Source: Tritrichomonas musculus (Eukaryota; Parabasalia; Tritrichomonadida; Tritrichomonadidae). From it: a stretch of DNA of 28,717 bases. This document shows positions 17,021-26,413 of the stretch, in pieces; the stretch's first letter is position 1, and every line of letters starts with the position of its first letter. The stretch spans positions 1 to 28,717 of the forward strand of contig JAPFFF010000256.1 in assembly GCA_039105265.1 (NCBI GenBank). Reading direction: 5' to 3'. Made by a program: the position numbers and the translations under genes. The notes under the pieces are model-generated. The model saw only the letters and a list, made by a program, of their open reading frames with translations. It was not told the origin of the DNA and did no database searches.

Positions 17021-17513
17021 TGCTGAAAATGAAATTACTATGTCTTATTTTATTTATTGTAAGTATTTACATGACAATTGTCATGTTTTTTATAAATTTA
17101 ATGTATTAAGAAACTCAAATCATGGATGTTTACTAAGAAACTCATGATTTGATCTCCAAGTTTTTCAAATTTAAATCTTTTAAAATTATGATTAGTAATT
17201 TTGCAAACAAACAGATTAGAACATAATTACTTTATAAGGTTTTCATAAGAATGAATGAAAGATAAAAAAATTTTTTTTCTTGGGATAACTTTTTGAATGA
17301 TAAAATATTTCTGAAGATTCTATCGTTTTTTTAATTTTTGTTTATTCATATGTTATTTTCAACAGAATATGCAAATTATTTATATAATGTTAAACCAAAT
17401 TCAAGTTGAGTATGCTTCATTTTTTTCATTATTCATCAGAAGATATTTAACTCCAATTGAGTATGCTTCATTTTTTTGATCCTATAAAATTATTCCGTAT
17501 CTAAAATTGGTCG
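17021..17513. other. Spacer with an 18-bp palindrome and a 21-bp direct repeat
   Basis: No gene is seen. A perfect 18-bp palindrome, ACATGACAATTGTCATGT, lies at 17069-17086. A 21-base direct repeat (core TTGAGTATGCTTCATTTTTT) occurs at 17406-17426 and 17457-17477, 51 bp apart, within 110 bp of the next ORF. An inverted pair CAAATCATG/CATGATTTG lies at about 17115-17151. Confidence 0.6.
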
Positions 17514-17987
17514 ATGCTTATTTATGCAATTCATAGTGGAAATAGCAGACTAATTCGCATGATTGAAGATGAGCTTGCAGCTGGACAAGAAGAAGAAGAA
17601 AATTATAAAGATTTCTTTGTTGAATCTACCAAGTGTCATCACAACGAGATTGCTGACTACATGTGTTACAAAATCGATGAAAATGAAAGACTTTCGTTAT
17701 CATTAGAATTTCATAATTTTTATTCATTTTCAGCAGAAGAAATCAGCAACATTTTGATGGAAAAGTTGTTCTATATTGCATGTAAATATGTAAACATTAC
17801 AGTTATGTATAAAATATTGAAGCAGTATAAAAAGTGGAAGCACTTTTTTAAAAAATTTTCAGAATTTTTTTTCAAAAATCAATTTTTTTCTCATCATATA
17901 TTAAAGTTATCCAAAAGTAAAATATACCAAAATGCTAAGCGTTTAATACTTTTTATAAATAACTATGACATTTTTATATTAGACTAA
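17514..17987 (+). pseudogene. DUF3447/ankyrin-type protein fragment
   Basis: The ORF of 157 codons begins LIYAIHSGNSRLIRMIEDEL, then KCHHNEIADYM, then LFYIACKYVNITVMYKIL. These are the core phrases of the DUF3447 domain that precedes ankyrin repeats in the huge trichomonad ankyrin family. The family protein normally has about 100 more residues before this point and a run of ankyrin repeats after it; here the front is missing and the C-terminal part (about residues 105-157) is Phe/Lys-rich and no longer recognisable. It is therefore probably a truncated, decayed copy. Confidence 0.75.
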
Positions 17988-18727
17988 AGTCAGAGAATTT
18001 TTCGAATGAAGAAGAAGAGAAAATATAATGCATTTTATTAGTAGCACTGTGCATTATTTCAAAATTAAATTGGATATATTGATTCTATATATGCTACCAC
18101 ATAATAAATAAAAATAAAACTATAGCCATTATTATTAACATTTATGATAAAAATAGAAATTTATTTTTTTTTAAGGCCGTTTAAATTTTATGAAAATTTT
18201 AAATTGTTGAAATTCTTGTTTTGAAGAGTAATTTAGTTAAATTAGTTTTTCACTGAAATAAAACATTCTAATAACTAAGTTAAGATTATATCAAACCTTG
18301 ATCATATTCATTATTTATTAATTTATATTTATAAAATATTCAATAAATGAATATGATGAAAAATTTAATTATTTACAACAAATATATCATTTTTGTGTTA
18401 CGATAAACGTGAGAATATAATTAGCATATGTCACAAATATATTACCCTAATTATTACATTTTGAATCTAATTATATCTTTAGATGAGTCGGATTTGATGA
18501 CAAATAAGGGAAATTGACAAAATGAAATAAAAATTCATTTTCAAGTAAAAAAAAACTAATTTAATAGGATTATATCATTATTTATTGATTTAAAAGTATT
18601 GTAATTTATATAATATTCATTTATTAGTTAAAATGAATGATTAATTCTGATCATTTACATATTGTGAATTTACATAAAAAAAACCTAAATGTACAATAAA
18701 AATAATCATACAAAGCCTAAATTAATA
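17988..18727. other. 740-bp AT-rich spacer
   Basis: No ORF of interest and no domain trace were recognised on either strand. An imperfect inverted pair around TCATATTCATTATTTATT (about 18303-18320) and its partner near 18343-18357 could form a weak hairpin. It is a 3' flank for genes on both sides (convergent orientation), so a promoter is not expected here. Confidence 0.5.
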
Positions 18728-19216
18728 TCAGATAGCAACTATTAAATCCTTTGATACTTTTTTTTTAATTGATGATTTATTTTTAAAATCAGTAGCGAAG
18801 AAAGGAATTTTATTTTGATCTGCAAATTCTTTTATTTTTTGGGGATCTATGACGCATACTGAGAAACAGTTGGTTGCTGCGATATAGAGTAATGCTGAAT
18901 TTACTGATTCATTTGATTTCACAAAATCTAGCCATTTTTGTAGAGAATCTATTTGACCTTCAATATTAGCATTTAGAACAAGTATAACTGCTTTGGCTGA
19001 TCTCATATACATAAGAGCTAATGTTTGAAATCTCTCCTGTCCTGCAGTATCAAAAATATCAAGTGTGCAAATTCCATTGTTGGTCTGAATAGATTTTTGA
19101 GTTGATGCAGCACCAATAGTCAGAGTTTGTGATTCTAAATCAAAATCATTTTCGATTAGCATGGTAACTAATTTAGTTTTTTCAGCACAAGCATCGCCAA
19201 TAAGAATCGTTTTCAT
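18728..19216 (-). CDS. Short Rab/Ras-like GTPase with degenerate nucleotide-binding motifs
   Basis: ATG at 19216 begins MKTILIGDACAEKTKL, the strand and P-loop position of a Rab protein. The P-loop reads GDACAEKT rather than GDSGVGKT: Lys-Thr is kept but two glycines are replaced. Switch I retains TIG; switch II has a perfect DTAGQERF; and the following YMRSAKAVILVLN matches the Rab YYRGA region. The NKxD guanine-specificity motif is absent (AATNCF at that place), the SAK motif is not recognisable, and there is no C-terminal cysteine for prenylation. At 162 residues it is shorter than normal Rabs. It could be a pseudo-GTPase with a scaffolding role, or an early pseudogene with an intact frame. 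Confidence 0.82.
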   Translation of the reverse strand: MKTILIGDACAEKTKLVTMLIENDFDLESQTLTIGAASTQKSIQTNNGICTLDIFDTAGQERFQTLALMYMRSAKAVILVLNANIEGQIDSLQKWLDFVKSNESVNSALLYIAATNCFSVCVIDPQKIKEFADQNKIPFFATDFKNKSSIKKKVSKDLIVAI

Positions 19217-19679
19217 AATTTTGTATACAAAAAAATGTCACCAAGAGTTCGAAAGAATTGAATCTTGTTTAAATGATGAAATTTTTAATTTGTTTTATAT
19301 AAATATATTTTATATATTATACTATAATTATTTTTTGCTTTAATATAGTAAATATCAAAATATTTACATATTGTAAATTGTAACGATAGAAAAAAATTGA
19401 ATAATATATAAAAATAAATCATTCAAATTATATTAATATGCTCTTCAAAAATAAGATAATATATAAAAAATTAACCAAAATGAATCAATATATAATTTAA
19501 TAAGATTAATATTTTTTGGGGGTTAGTGATGGGATGAAACAGCCAACAATCATACATGTATTATATATCTTAAAATTCAATATAATAATTATGAATTTAA
19601 AAAAAAATTCACTTTTTCAATTCACTCAGAGAAAGTGTTCGAACTTTTCTATATAGAAATCATAATTTTTTTCCAGTTT
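19217..19679. other. AT-rich spacer upstream of the Rab-like gene
   Basis: It contains the 5' flank of the minus-strand Rab-like gene. No clear TCAYTW initiator was found within 40 bases of its ATG, and no gene was recognised. Confidence 0.5.
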
Positions 19680-19795
19680 TGAACAATTCCTATTTGAACG
19701 TTTGGAGAATGAATTGATATTTGCTTAAGAGATGAGCAATTTCAGAAACCACAATTCCCAATTGATGTTATCAAAGAAGGAATTGATATTTCTTT
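19680..19795 (-). pseudogene. BspA-like leucine-rich-repeat relic (minus strand)
   Basis: Read on the minus strand, the sequence gives KEISIPSLITSIGNCGF, a stop, then NCSSLKQISIHSPNVQ. This is the LRR_5/BspA repeat pattern (IPxxVTxIGxxAFxxCSSLxxI). The stop and the short length show it is a decayed fragment. It lies just beside a plus-strand fragment of the same family, and the two share an 18-base inverted identity (19769-19786 and 19905-19922). Confidence 0.72.
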
Positions 19796-19839
19796 TAAAA
19801 ATAAACAATATTTCTTTTTATAAATTATCGTCATTATGA

Positions 19840-20128
19840 CAGATAACAATTCCTTCCTCAGTAACTTTTAATGCTGACTATTCATTTAATGGATGTTTTT
19901 TATCAGAAATATCAATTCCTTCATCTGTAACAAAAATTGGAGATTATTCATTCGCAGGATGCTCATCATTAGCATAAGTATCATTTGAAAATCCTTCATT
20001 AATTCAATGAAAATCGATAATTTATAAAAAGCATATCTATTCTGAAATTGAATGTACAGTTTGAGGAATTATGATCTGTGTCAGTGATTGACAATTTTGG
20101 AATGCACTTGACGGGATAAATGAAATAG
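19840..20128 (+). pseudogene. BspA-like leucine-rich-repeat relic (plus strand)
   Basis: On the plus strand from about 19849 the frame reads IPSSVTFNADYSFNGC, then SEISIPSSVTKIGDYSFAGC, then SSLA, stop, VSFENPSLIQ. These are two to three typical LRR_5 units, with stops at about 19976 and 20008 and more after that. The family encodes large surface proteins in trichomonads. Together with the opposite-strand piece it shows that a BspA-like gene was inverted or duplicated in inverse orientation and then lost. Confidence 0.8.
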
Positions 20129-20419
20129 ATGATCCAATTTTATTATAAGAAATATCTTTTGATAAAAATTAGTTTATTGAATTTCACATCTAATTTTGAG
20201 ATAACAATACCAATTTTCATATGGTTAATATTTTTATTTCATATTTTAATAACGAGATCAAATATAGATTTAGATGATGAAGATGGAAATTCAATCTCAA
20301 TCATGAATAAAGATTTAACAATACGACAATTAGCAGACATTTTAAAACAACGTTTTGCTATATTTCTATTCATTATGATTCCATTTCCATCTAATAACAA
20401 AGGACATATAAAAACATAA
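20129..20419 (+). other. 96-codon ORF of doubtful status with hydrophobic segment
   Basis: An open frame with a hydrophobic stretch (ITIPIFIWLIFLFHILI) followed by an acidic segment (SNIDLDDEDGNSIS) and a charged helix. A hydrophobic stretch followed by an acidic tail would suit the membrane anchor and tail of the decayed LRR protein just upstream on the same strand, but this is weak. It may be chance in an AT-rich region. Confidence 0.25.
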
Positions 20420-21240
20420 ATTCATTATTTCCTTGATCAACAGAAATTTTCTAATACTTAGCTTTTTCTTGTATATCTATTTTAACCATATTTCCTATAC
20501 AAAGCAACATCTATAAATTAATGCTGAATTAATAAATCCTTTGTCTGCACCTATTTTATTTTACAGCTTCTTTTATATTATTAGGAGTTCTATCAGCCAA
20601 ATATTGCATACAAGCACTTTTTTAGATAGTTTCATTAATTTCTTGATCAACAACACCATAAAGTTTTTTGTATGCATGAAATAGTATGGCTAAAAGATGA
20701 CCTTTTTATGCAGAATTCATGATAAATTCAGTTAATTTATTCAAATTTTGTTTTCAGACTATTCCTTCTTTTAACATCAAACAATAAAAAATTCACCTTC
20801 TTTACATGTTGATAAATTTCATTAATATTGGCATTTTTTTTTGACAAATATATATCTTTTCACCTATATATACCATCGCTTCCAACAAACCTTTTAATAC
20901 TGCTATTTTGAGATATTTTATACTTTCTTCAAAATTGGAATCAACACTGTATCCATTTACTTACATTATTCCATATTTATTACATGAATTTACTAGTTCT
21001 TTATCAGGTGCATTTTTAACATATAACTTTTTTGGATTTACAGGAACTCCAATTTATTCATGGAGCATATCTGCATATTTTGCCTTTGATAAACAGTCGC
21101 CTATATCTATCAATTTCTTTAATTTCTCTTTTTTCCTATATTGACAGAAACTCTAAAACCATATCTTAATGCTTCATCAATAATGATGCATTTCAATAAC
21201 ATTTTCTTCACCACAATATTTTTTCTTCTGGATAATTCGG
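20420..21240 (-). pseudogene. Sel1-like repeat protein relic (antisense)
   Basis: The minus strand contains scattered but ordered Sel1-repeat phrases: KKLIDIGDCLSKAKYADMLH, stop, IGVPVNPKKLYVKNAPDKEL, then VNGYSVDSNFEESIKYLKIA, VLKGLLEAMVYIGEK, and nearer 20540-20640 YLADRTPNNIKEAVK and KIGADKGFINSALIYR, then KISVDQGN. They occur in more than one frame with many stops between, so the gene is long dead. Sel1-repeat proteins, often kinase-linked, are a large trichomonad family. The order and spacing of the 36-residue units are still visible. Confidence 0.78.
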
Positions 21241-21492
21241 CTTTGTCAATATTGGTTACTTCTTCTTTTGACTTGTGTAAAAAATCAATATTCACCTTTG
21301 TTTAAAAATTGTTAACATACCGTAAATATCTATTCATGAAGAATTTATTTATTCAAAATAGCCCTCTTTTTGAATAGTGGTGTTGAAATAATTTCTACAC
21401 CTAGGAGTAGTTCGACAATTCACATAATTAATCAATAATAATAATAAAAATAATAATAATAAAAAACAATTATTTGATTTTTATTTCTCTCA
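21241..21492. other. Spacer with AAT-rich microsatellite
   Basis: It lies between the Sel1 relic and the end of the BspA-like gene. It contains a short AAT/AATA microsatellite at about 21433-21465. No coding trace was recognised. Confidence 0.5.
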
Positions 21493-23742
21493 TTAAATAG
21501 AGTACTCATCAGTACTATTTAAACCAATAGTTTTTGCACGAATAATTAATGAAATAATAATTACAATTAATAAAAAACCTGATACAACTCCAATTATTAT
21601 TCCAATTAAATCATATTTGTCACTTTTACTTTTTTTTTGTTCAGGTGCATCAACTAAATATTTAATAATAATTTTATTAGCATATTTTTCGTCATTATCA
21701 GAAACACATTTTGATAAAGAAAATCCAGAATTTGCAAAATTGATCTTTTCAATAATTTTTTGACATTTTTCTTTTTCTATTAATCCACTAAAAATTGTGT
21801 ATTCAGCATCTGGAACAGGAAAAACATCATTTTTATTAGAAATTTTATGCAGATAGATTATTCTTGGTGGATCCATATTGAATTCTATAAATGGATCAAA
21901 TAGCACGCTTTTATTAATTTCATAATTAAAAATTTGATAACAAAATGATGCATTATCAAATCGAGAATTATTAAAATATACTTTTGAAGTTTGAAAAACA
22001 GTCAGTGATGAATTAATTTCTACAGATTCCAATTCAACACTTGAATTAAATCCAATTATAATATCATCAATATTTAAATATTTTTTCTTCAGATTAAAAC
22101 TATGAGCAGAAATTAAACCAGATGATTCAAATTCAACATTATCAATATGAAGATTATTCATATAATTAGGAACAATTAATTGTAAAGAACCATTAAGCTG
22201 AAATTCAAATTTCTGAGAATTATCATGTAAGTTATATAAATATAATTGACCATTACCTTTAGCTATCATGTTAACATACTTAAAATTTGTATCAAGATAA
22301 ACTTTTCCTGAATCTGGTATAATTAAATTCAAATTACCATTTAGCCAACGAATTTTTGTTCCATCATTTACCTTAATGAATTGATTTCTTTTTAGAGGCA
22401 AATTAAAATTCAATTCATAACAATTAGCTAAAATTAATATTATATAAGAATTTGAATTATTTGAATATAAATCTAGTTGTTGAGTAATATATTCATTATA
22501 TAATGTCTCATTATCATTGGATATGCTTATATTTATTAAAATTTCTTCTTCTAATCTTTTAAATACTTTTGGATTGGTTGAAAAATTGATTTCTTGTGTA
22601 TAATTTGGAAAAGGAATTGGTGTATATATAGGTATAGGTGGTCCATCATTATTATATATAATATTTAAATCACAAAAATACTTATTTGTATAATTATATG
22701 GAACATACGCAATTATCCTATTTGGAAATGAATTGTAACAATAAATATCTTTATCACTTTGATTGTAATATATTGTTGAAATATTTGTTTCATAAAATGA
22801 ATATGCGTGAATTTTATCAACATATGTAAGATCAATTGATCCGCTTAAACGATAGCAACGACGAAAAGATTCACTATCAATCATGGAAATTGTACTTGAA
22901 AAAATCACTGATTCTAATTTATAAAAATTAAGACAAAACCGTTTTGGAACAGCAGTTATTCCTTCTCTAAAAATTAATTTTGTGATATTATTTGTGTATT
23001 TTCGTATGCCATCAATGATGGGAATACCATTCCCATAAATATATAAAGTTGTTTGAATATTAAAATTATAAACATTAGGACCACAGATTTCACTATTTTC
23101 AATCTCTTTATTTACTGGAAAATTGCCAAATGCTGCATCTTGGTAATCAGTTGGAACTTTTACATTTATATAAAGAGTTTTTGAAAATGCATCATTTGAA
23201 ATACTAGGGCTTAAATTACCCATAAAAAAAATTGAATCAATATTATTACAATTTGCAAATGTTTCTTCACCAATATATCTGAGATCACCATTTAATATAA
23301 TTGAATTTAATTGTATACAATTTGCAAATGCATATGATCCAATTGATTCTAAATTATATGGTAAATCAATAGATTTAATAGAATTGCATCCGTAAAAAGC
23401 ATTCGATTCGATTTTGGTTATATTACTATTAAAAAATATGGAAATTAATTGTTTTGATTCATAAAATGAATAAGATCCAATTGAAAGTACATTTTTTGAT
23501 ATATTAATTATCTTTATATTTGATATAAAATCTTGCCAGGGGGTATTATTTTGATCGAAATTAGTCATATATCCATCACCAAATATTTCTAACAAACAGT
23601 TATTAGAATGATATATATATGTAAGGTTTTCACCACATTTTCCTGTATATGTGTTGTCATTTCTTAAGCGTAGTTTTGATTGTTCTAGCATTTTCTTTGA
23701 TTTAATATCATTTAGAGAGCAAAATACTAAAAAGCAAAGCAT
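21493..23742 (-). CDS. BspA-like leucine-rich-repeat surface protein (type I membrane)
   Basis: ATG at 23742 opens 749 codons. Residues 1-15 are a short signal peptide (MLCFLVFCSL). A module starting CGENLTYIYHSN at 36, with GDGYM and PW (68-69), matches the N-terminal unit of bacterial BspA-type proteins, and it leads into LRR_5 repeats (LSIGSYSFYES, IESNAFYGC, LESIGSYAFANC, RYIGEETFANC; about 85-190). A second such module begins CGPNVYNF at 220 with LYIYGNG, followed by more LRR_5 units to about 345. The rest of the ectodomain (about 360-705) is Asn-rich and beta-like, not LRR. A single membrane segment (about 711-734, LIGIIIGVVSGFLLIVIII) and a 15-residue tail end the protein. In trichomonads such proteins are surface adhesin candidates. 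The frame is intact. Confidence 0.9.
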   Translation of the reverse strand: MLCFLVFCSLNDIKSKKMLEQSKLRLRNDNTYTGKCGENLTYIYHSNNCLLEIFGDGYMTNFDQNNTPWQDFISNIKIINISKNVLSIGSYSFYESKQLISIFFNSNITKIESNAFYGCNSIKSIDLPYNLESIGSYAFANCIQLNSIILNGDLRYIGEETFANCNNIDSIFFMGNLSPSISNDAFSKTLYINVKVPTDYQDAAFGNFPVNKEIENSEICGPNVYNFNIQTTLYIYGNGIPIIDGIRKYTNNITKLIFREGITAVPKRFCLNFYKLESVIFSSTISMIDSESFRRCYRLSGSIDLTYVDKIHAYSFYETNISTIYYNQSDKDIYCYNSFPNRIIAYVPYNYTNKYFCDLNIIYNNDGPPIPIYTPIPFPNYTQEINFSTNPKVFKRLEEEILINISISNDNETLYNEYITQQLDLYSNNSNSYIILILANCYELNFNLPLKRNQFIKVNDGTKIRWLNGNLNLIIPDSGKVYLDTNFKYVNMIAKGNGQLYLYNLHDNSQKFEFQLNGSLQLIVPNYMNNLHIDNVEFESSGLISAHSFNLKKKYLNIDDIIIGFNSSVELESVEINSSLTVFQTSKVYFNNSRFDNASFCYQIFNYEINKSVLFDPFIEFNMDPPRIIYLHKISNKNDVFPVPDAEYTIFSGLIEKEKCQKIIEKINFANSGFSLSKCVSDNDEKYANKIIIKYLVDAPEQKKSKSDKYDLIGIIIGVVSGFLLIVIIISLIIRAKTIGLNSTDEYSI

Positions 23743-23864
23743 AATTTTTTGAGTGCTTTAGCTGACACACAAAAAAACACAAAAAGTAAAAAAAAAAAAA
23801 AATATTAAATGGTATTGAATTTTATAAATTATTTTATTTTCTTATTTAAATCAGTATAACATTT

Positions 23865-24599
23865 TTAATTATACTTTTTAAATCTATAAAATCCTATAAA
23901 ATAGAATGAAATTATCATTAACACTGATACTACAATAATAGAAGACACAATGGCCCATGATGCAGAAGATGAGAAAGGAATGATTTCTTTTGATAGTTTA
24001 TCTGTATACAAATAAAAACCAGCACCATTATAACAAAATTTTTTCCATTGAGTATTTGATTCAATAGAATCAAAATATTCTTTCATATGTTTTGTTTCAT
24101 TAAAAAAAGTTGATACATCCCAAATACAATAAAGGCTGGATTTTATATAATTTGTCCACGTAAAAGTCATCCATACAGGCATATATGACAACATTTCTGC
24201 AAACTCTGAAGGAATTGATATATTTAAAAAATCGCGGAAAATCAAATAACACTCTCCAACAAAATGTATTGATGCTATTATTGCACTTAAATCATCGACT
24301 GATTTATCAAAAACAGAAATATTTTGAATTCTAACAAAATTATTGATTATTGAAAAATCATAATAAAGAAATTGAAAATAATCAATATACAAATCAAATG
24401 TATCATTGCATTGAACATGTACTTGGGAAGTTAATGAAATTTCAATGAAGGAATTACATTGATATATAAACTTATTTTTGGGTGATATTTTTAGCTTTTT
24501 TGCTTTATAACTTTCTATAGGCGTAGTCGTTTTGAATTGTTCATCAATAATTTTGTTTGCTTCAAGAAGGATTAAACAAAGCAAATTAATAAAAAGCAT
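23865..24599 (-). CDS. Type I membrane protein of unknown family
   Basis: The ORF has 244 codons from ATG at 24599. The N-terminus MLFINLLCLILLEANK is a signal peptide. The ectodomain of about 195 residues has several cysteines (QCNSF, VQCNDTF, GECYL, LYCIWD, KFCYNG) that could pair in disulphides, and many aromatic residues. A membrane segment near the C-terminus (about 214-237, SWAIVSSIIVVSVLMIISFY) is followed by a short basic tail (RFKKYN). No family was recognised. It lies 122 bp upstream of the BspA-like gene on the same strand and is divergent from the multi-pass gene. The same signal peptide-ectodomain-anchor plan recurs in the 188-codon protein. Confidence 0.8.
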   Translation of the reverse strand: MLFINLLCLILLEANKIIDEQFKTTTPIESYKAKKLKISPKNKFIYQCNSFIEISLTSQVHVQCNDTFDLYIDYFQFLYYDFSIINNFVRIQNISVFDKSVDDLSAIIASIHFVGECYLIFRDFLNISIPSEFAEMLSYMPVWMTFTWTNYIKSSLYCIWDVSTFFNETKHMKEYFDSIESNTQWKKFCYNGAGFYLYTDKLSKEIIPFSSSASWAIVSSIIVVSVLMIISFYFIGFYRFKKYN

Positions 24600-24697
24600 T
24601 TTTTTAAATTTAATTATTATTATTCAAAAATAAAATTTTTTACAAATTGAGACATTTTTGGTGTCATTATTTTTTAAGCCAAAATCATCGATTTAAC
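24600..24697. promoter_or_regulatory. Divergent promoter region, with TCATTA initiator-like motif
   Basis: This 98-bp gap separates two genes that diverge. TCATTA at 24664-24669 fits TCAYTW and lies 32 bases before the chosen ATG of the plus-strand gene. No good motif was found for the minus-strand gene. Confidence 0.4.
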
Positions 24698-26155
24698 ATG
24701 GTAAGCTTTTGTTCATGGATATATATTAAGCTATTTTTCGGGCAATTTTTAGATATTTGCAATTCGGCAGGTTCTCTTTTTGGTGAAGCTATAAGTCTAT
24801 TCCAAACTTTCCAAAGACTCACATCGGTAAGACAGTTTTCTGTAAGACTTTCAAATGATTGTACTAAAATGTTTGATTGGGCCTCTAATTTAATTCAAAT
24901 TATTTCAGAAGCAGTTTTTAATTTCAATCCATTAACAGATTTTGAAATTTTTACAATTTATGTTTTTATTATTCCATTGCCAATATTAGTTTTTATAAAT
25001 GCATATAGCATTGGTATTACTTCTATATTTCATTTAATTTATGAAGTAAGTTTAGCATTACTTATTGGCGGAATAAAGTTAGTTTTCCTTGATCGCAATA
25101 TTATTGGATCATATTTAGTAGCTCCTTCAATTGCTATGATTTTTGTTGTTTCATTATATTTACTCATTTGTTGTATCTGTTCTCGTTGCAAGGGTGAAAA
25201 ATTTTCATGTTGTAAAAGTAATACAGAAAATAAAATTGATACTTTTGGAAATTTTCGTTATACATTATCAATAATGTTAGCCTCTATTGTTTTTGTTATT
25301 TTAATATATCCAATTGCTTCAGTCAGATATCAATTATCAATATTTGTTATTGGTTTTACTTCTGCATTAATAATAATGTTTTTTATAATAGATATTTGTT
25401 TATTAATTATTTCAAAATATCGAAATAAGACACATGCAAAAATAAATACTTTTTTAATAAATATATTTACTTTATTGTTTATACCTGGAACTGATTCTTT
25501 AACGAAAATCATTTCAGGAGGTTATCGAAAGAGATGGGAATGTTATGCTGCTTATGGCATAATTTTATTCATAATTCCAATCATAATCACATTATTAACT
25601 ATTATCAATCATAACCCAGATTTAAATGATAAATACAAAAGAGCTGGATCATCTCTTTGTAATCCTTATCATTATATTGAATTCGTTGATATAATCAAAC
25701 AGGCTGCTTTTTCATTAACATCTGCCTTTGATTTTACTTATATATCTCTTTGCATTGAAATTTTTTGGTTTTTGTTGATTTTAGCAATTCTTCCTTTTAG
25801 ACGTAAAAGTGATCATTGCCTTGTTCTTGGTAGCTCATTTGTTGTTATAACTGGTACTTCTGCTGCTTTATACAGCGAAAAACATGGAACAAAAATTTTT
25901 AGTTTTGGACTTACTTTATTTTTTGTTATTTTTTCTTGCATTCCTGCTATTATTTCTTTTTATTTCTTTTTCTTTTTAGATTTTGAAGTAAAACATGTTA
26001 ATGATTCTAGCGACGTGGATTTAAGTGATGATTCAAGTAAAGGCAAAAGTCCAATTTCTAAAGCTTTCTATTCTGTTCGAATAGTTACACCATTTGCTTT
26101 CATTTTATATGGTATTAATGCAAATATTATATTCAACAAAAGATATATGATCTAA
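24698..26155 (+). CDS. Multi-pass membrane protein of unknown function
   Basis: The frame is open from a TTG at 24647, but the first ATG is 24698 (MVSFCSWIYIKLFFGQF), which gives 485 residues and is preferred because it follows an initiator-like motif. About ten hydrophobic segments are visible, starting near residue 86 (EIFTIYVFIIPLPILVF) and ending near the C-terminus. A Cys-rich cytoplasmic-looking loop (CCICSRCKGEKFSCC) lies around residue 155, and a Ser/Asp-rich acidic loop (DVDLSDDSSKGK) lies before the last segment. No transporter, channel or GPCR signature was recognised. Its neighbours are all secreted or anchored proteins, suggesting a surface or endomembrane role, but this is inference. 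Confidence 0.82.
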   Translation: MVSFCSWIYIKLFFGQFLDICNSAGSLFGEAISLFQTFQRLTSVRQFSVRLSNDCTKMFDWASNLIQIISEAVFNFNPLTDFEIFTIYVFIIPLPILVFINAYSIGITSIFHLIYEVSLALLIGGIKLVFLDRNIIGSYLVAPSIAMIFVVSLYLLICCICSRCKGEKFSCCKSNTENKIDTFGNFRYTLSIMLASIVFVILIYPIASVRYQLSIFVIGFTSALIIMFFIIDICLLIISKYRNKTHAKINTFLINIFTLLFIPGTDSLTKIISGGYRKRWECYAAYGIILFIIPIIITLLTIINHNPDLNDKYKRAGSSLCNPYHYIEFVDIIKQAAFSLTSAFDFTYISLCIEIFWFLLILAILPFRRKSDHCLVLGSSFVVITGTSAALYSEKHGTKIFSFGLTLFFVIFSCIPAIISFYFFFFLDFEVKHVNDSSDVDLSDDSSKGKSPISKAFYSVRIVTPFAFILYGINANIIFNKRYMI

Positions 26156-26413
26156 TTGTCCATATCTTTTTAGAATACAAACATTTTTGCTTATTATTAA
26201 AATATATTTTTATTTGATTACCATATTCTGAATATATTTATTTCATTTGAAACTTATAAATTTATTTTGATTATTTTTTAATAAATAAAAATATTATTTA
26301 TTTCATTAATTGATTGTTATCTTTATAAAATTTTTTTAGATATTCATAAGTGACACAAAAAATTAGTGAAAAAGTTTTAAAAATCATTGTTTTATCAAGG
26401 TTAAAAGTTTCAT
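26156..26413. other. AT-rich spacer between two membrane-protein genes
   Basis: There is no gene. TCATAT at 26410-26415, overlapping the ATG at 26414, is a poor initiator match, so the promoter of the next gene is not clear. Confidence 0.45.

Noticed and set aside
20908-21144. A 78-codon plus-strand ORF rich in Phe, Ser and Tyr
   Set aside because: The minus strand carries Sel1 repeat traces over the same bases, so this is an antisense shadow.
24647-24697. Upstream extension of the multi-pass protein from a TTG codon
   Set aside because: Non-ATG starts are not expected in a eukaryotic nuclear gene, and the stretch contains the initiator-like motif. ATG 24698 was used.
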